Below, piece by piece: positions 34,206 through 35,644 of a stretch of DNA of 35,644 nucleotides; position 1 is the stretch's first letter, and each line of letters begins with the position of its first letter. The translations under genes were made by a program, and so were the position numbers. This DNA comes from Acidobacteriota bacterium (GTDB taxonomy: Bacteria; Acidobacteriota; Aminicenantia; Aminicenantales; Saccharicenantaceae), in the NCBI GenBank assembly GCA_029571905.1, contig JAKPXU010000001.1, positions 1-35,644 on the forward strand, in the 5' to 3' direction. Under the pieces are notes generated by a model. It was not told where the DNA came from. It searched no databases and worked only from the letters and a program-made list of their open reading frames with translations.

Positions 34206-35580
34206 GGACCTGATTGTTGGCAACAGAATCTATAAAGTTAGCGAACTGACCAAACTGATTCGCCTGGAACTGGAAAGCTCGTTTCCCTTTGTCTGGGTAG
34301 AGGGTGAAATTTCCAATTTAAGGCAGCCATCATCCGGGCATTTTTATTTTACCCTGAAAGACGATGAAGCCGGAGAAGATGCCCAGATAAAGGCAGTTCT
34401 CTTCAGGTCCGATGCTTTCCGGATTCAGACTGAGAATAAGAGAAACTCCCTTTTGCCCAAATTTGAGCTGAAGAATGGAATTAAAGTTATCTGTGGCGGG
34501 AGAATTACTGTTTATGAACCACGCGGAGAGTATCAGCTGGTTATCGAAAAGCTCGAGCTAAGGGGCAAAGGTGCCCTGCAGCTGGCTTTCGAACAACTCA
34601 AGGAAAAGCTCAAGGCAGAGGGACTCTTTGATGAAAAATACAAGAAGAAACTTCCTCTCTTGCCCAAAACAATTGGGATTGTTACCTCTCCAACGGGAGC
34701 AGCTATCAGAGATATTCTTCGTATTCTGGAGCGCCGCTTTTGCCGTCTTCACCTGGTCATCTACCCGGCCCAAGTGCAGGGAGAAGGGGCAGCCCAGCAG
34801 ATCGCCAGCGGGCTTGATTATTTCAGTCAGCGCGATGATATTGATGTAGTTATTGTTGGCCGCGGGGGCGGTTCAATGGAAGACCTGTGGGCTTTCAATG
34901 AGGAAGTAGTAGCCCGGGCTATTTTTAATTGTATGAAAACCAAGCCGGTTATATCGGCGGTTGGGCATGAAATAGATTTTACCATTGCTGACTTTGTAGC
35001 TGATATCAGAGCCTCTACCCCTTCTGCTGCTGCCGAAATGGTGGTAGCCAAAGAAGAAGAGTTCAGAAGTAAAATCGACCAGCTGGTCGCCAGGCTGATC
35101 CAGGCTGAAAAATATCTGCTGGAGGTCAAGCGAAACCGCGTTAATCTCCTGGCTGAGGAATACATCTATCGGCACCTGCAGCTGAGATTGATGACCTTAG
35201 CCCAGCGGGTTGATGACCTGAAAGCCAGATCGGCGAGGGCCATACTGGAGGAAAAAAGGCGCATCGGCGAAAGTCACTCACAGGTCGAAGCCCAGGCGGA
35301 AAAGCTCAAACATCTGGTTGAGCTAAAAATGAAAGATTATGAAGCTAGCTGGGAAAGACTGGCCTCTTCTCTTTCCAATCTTTCGCCTTTGAACATCCTG
35401 AAAAAAGGTTATACAATTTGCTGGAAGGAAGGCGGTCTGATGCCAGTGATGAAAGCAACTGAAGTTGAAGCTGGGGATGATCTTATTGTTTCTTTTTACC
35501 GTGGACAGATTAACTGCCAGGTAAAAGACATCGATCCCAGGATCAAAATAGAATCGAGATTTATCAAGGAGTCAAAATGA
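34189..35580 (+). CDS. xseA: Exodeoxyribonuclease VII large subunit
   Basis: This is the catalytic subunit of the nuclease that degrades single-stranded DNA in both directions. With ATG 34189 the product has 463 residues; TTG codons at 34183 and 34195 are alternatives, the latter with GAGG at better spacing. The N-terminal OB fold has YKVSELTKLIRL, FVWVEGEISNLRQPSSGHFY and FTLKDD. The catalytic domain shows IGIVTSPTGAAIRDILRIL, VIVGRGGGSMEDLWAFNEE, PVISAVGHEIDFTIADFVAD and RASTPSAAAE. A long coiled coil and the C-terminal domain (LNILKKGYTI) follow. It overlaps ymdB by 17 nt and xseB by 4 nt. Confidence 0.96.
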   Translation: MALKTEDLIVGNRIYKVSELTKLIRLELESSFPFVWVEGEISNLRQPSSGHFYFTLKDDEAGEDAQIKAVLFRSDAFRIQTENKRNSLLPKFELKNGIKVICGGRITVYEPRGEYQLVIEKLELRGKGALQLAFEQLKEKLKAEGLFDEKYKKKLPLLPKTIGIVTSPTGAAIRDILRILERRFCRLHLVIYPAQVQGEGAAQQIASGLDYFSQRDDIDVVIVGRGGGSMEDLWAFNEEVVARAIFNCMKTKPVISAVGHEIDFTIADFVADIRASTPSAAAEMVVAKEEEFRSKIDQLVARLIQAEKYLLEVKRNRVNLLAEEYIYRHLQLRLMTLAQRVDDLKARSARAILEEKRRIGESHSQVEAQAEKLKHLVELKMKDYEASWERLASSLSNLSPLNILKKGYTICWKEGGLMPVMKATEVEAGDDLIVSFYRGQINCQVKDIDPRIKIESRFIKESK

Positions 35581-35644
35581 ATAGCAAAGGGCGAGAAATG
35601 AATTTTGAAAAGGCGCTGACCGAACTGGAACAGATCGTCAACAA
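35577..35644 (+). CDS. xseB: Exodeoxyribonuclease VII small subunit (partial, 5' end)
   Basis: The ATG overlaps the xseA stop (ATGA), and the frame stays open to the window edge. The readable part contains MNFEKALTELEQIVNK, the characteristic XseB N-terminus (FE-ALxELExIV), preceded by seven extra residues; an internal ATG at the seventh codon after the start is an alternative start. The remaining about 50-60 residues lie beyond the window. Confidence 0.9.
   Translation, partial: MNSKGREMNFEKALTELEQIVN

Overview
The window is almost entirely bacterial chromosomal housekeeping sequence. Nothing in it looks like a phage, an insertion sequence or a CRISPR array. The tandem secreted 6-bladed beta-propeller proteins at the left end and the order pheST-zapB/zapA-rny-ymdB-xseAB suggest an uncultured member of the Acidobacteriota/Aminicenantota or a nearby deltaproteobacteria-like lineage. 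That placement is an inference from gene families and order; no rRNA is present.

Layout. Bases 1-4250 are an AT-richer accessory region: the tail of one propeller protein, a degraded phzF-like pseudogene on the minus strand, a propeller lipoprotein, a second exported propeller protein and an exported metallo-beta-lactamase-fold hydrolase. Bases 4274-18179 are a plus-strand run: guaA (apparently leaderless), dnaE, a degenerate receiver-domain protein, valS, birA, coaX, a small hypothetical, rnr, and a stand-alone protein resembling only the C-terminal half of the selenocysteine elongation factor SelB. Bases 18203-24508 are a minus-strand island. Its main operon reads, in transcription order, a cyclic-2,3-diphosphoglycerate-synthetase-like P-loop protein, carbamate kinase, ornithine carbamoyltransferase and a 706-residue uncharacterised protein. 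Upstream lie a 46-residue basic protein and a YfcE-type phosphodiesterase. From 24660 the plus strand resumes with tRNA-Val(GAC), thrS, infC, rpmI, rplT, pheS, pheT, a ZapB-like coiled coil, zapA, a candidate 6S-type RNA, rny, ymdB, xseA and the start of xseB.

How the genes work together. The right half is a translation block (threonyl- and phenylalanyl-tRNA synthetases, IF-3, L35, L20) followed by division (ZapA), RNA turnover (RNase Y) and DNA repair (exonuclease VII) genes, with many ATGA stop/start overlaps. The minus-strand operon links carbamoyl-phosphate/citrulline chemistry to two proteins of unknown role and is the best candidate for an undescribed functional unit.

Most unusual observations: the SelB-like protein lacking its GTPase part; the 706-residue protein coupled to argF; an 83-nt out-of-frame overlap of infC and rpmI; two genes whose -10 box lies exactly 6 nt before the ATG; a perfect 8-bp inverted repeat whose loop is the -35 box of tRNA-Val; a receiver domain with Glu in place of the phospho-acceptor Asp; and a phzF remnant still readable in three frames.
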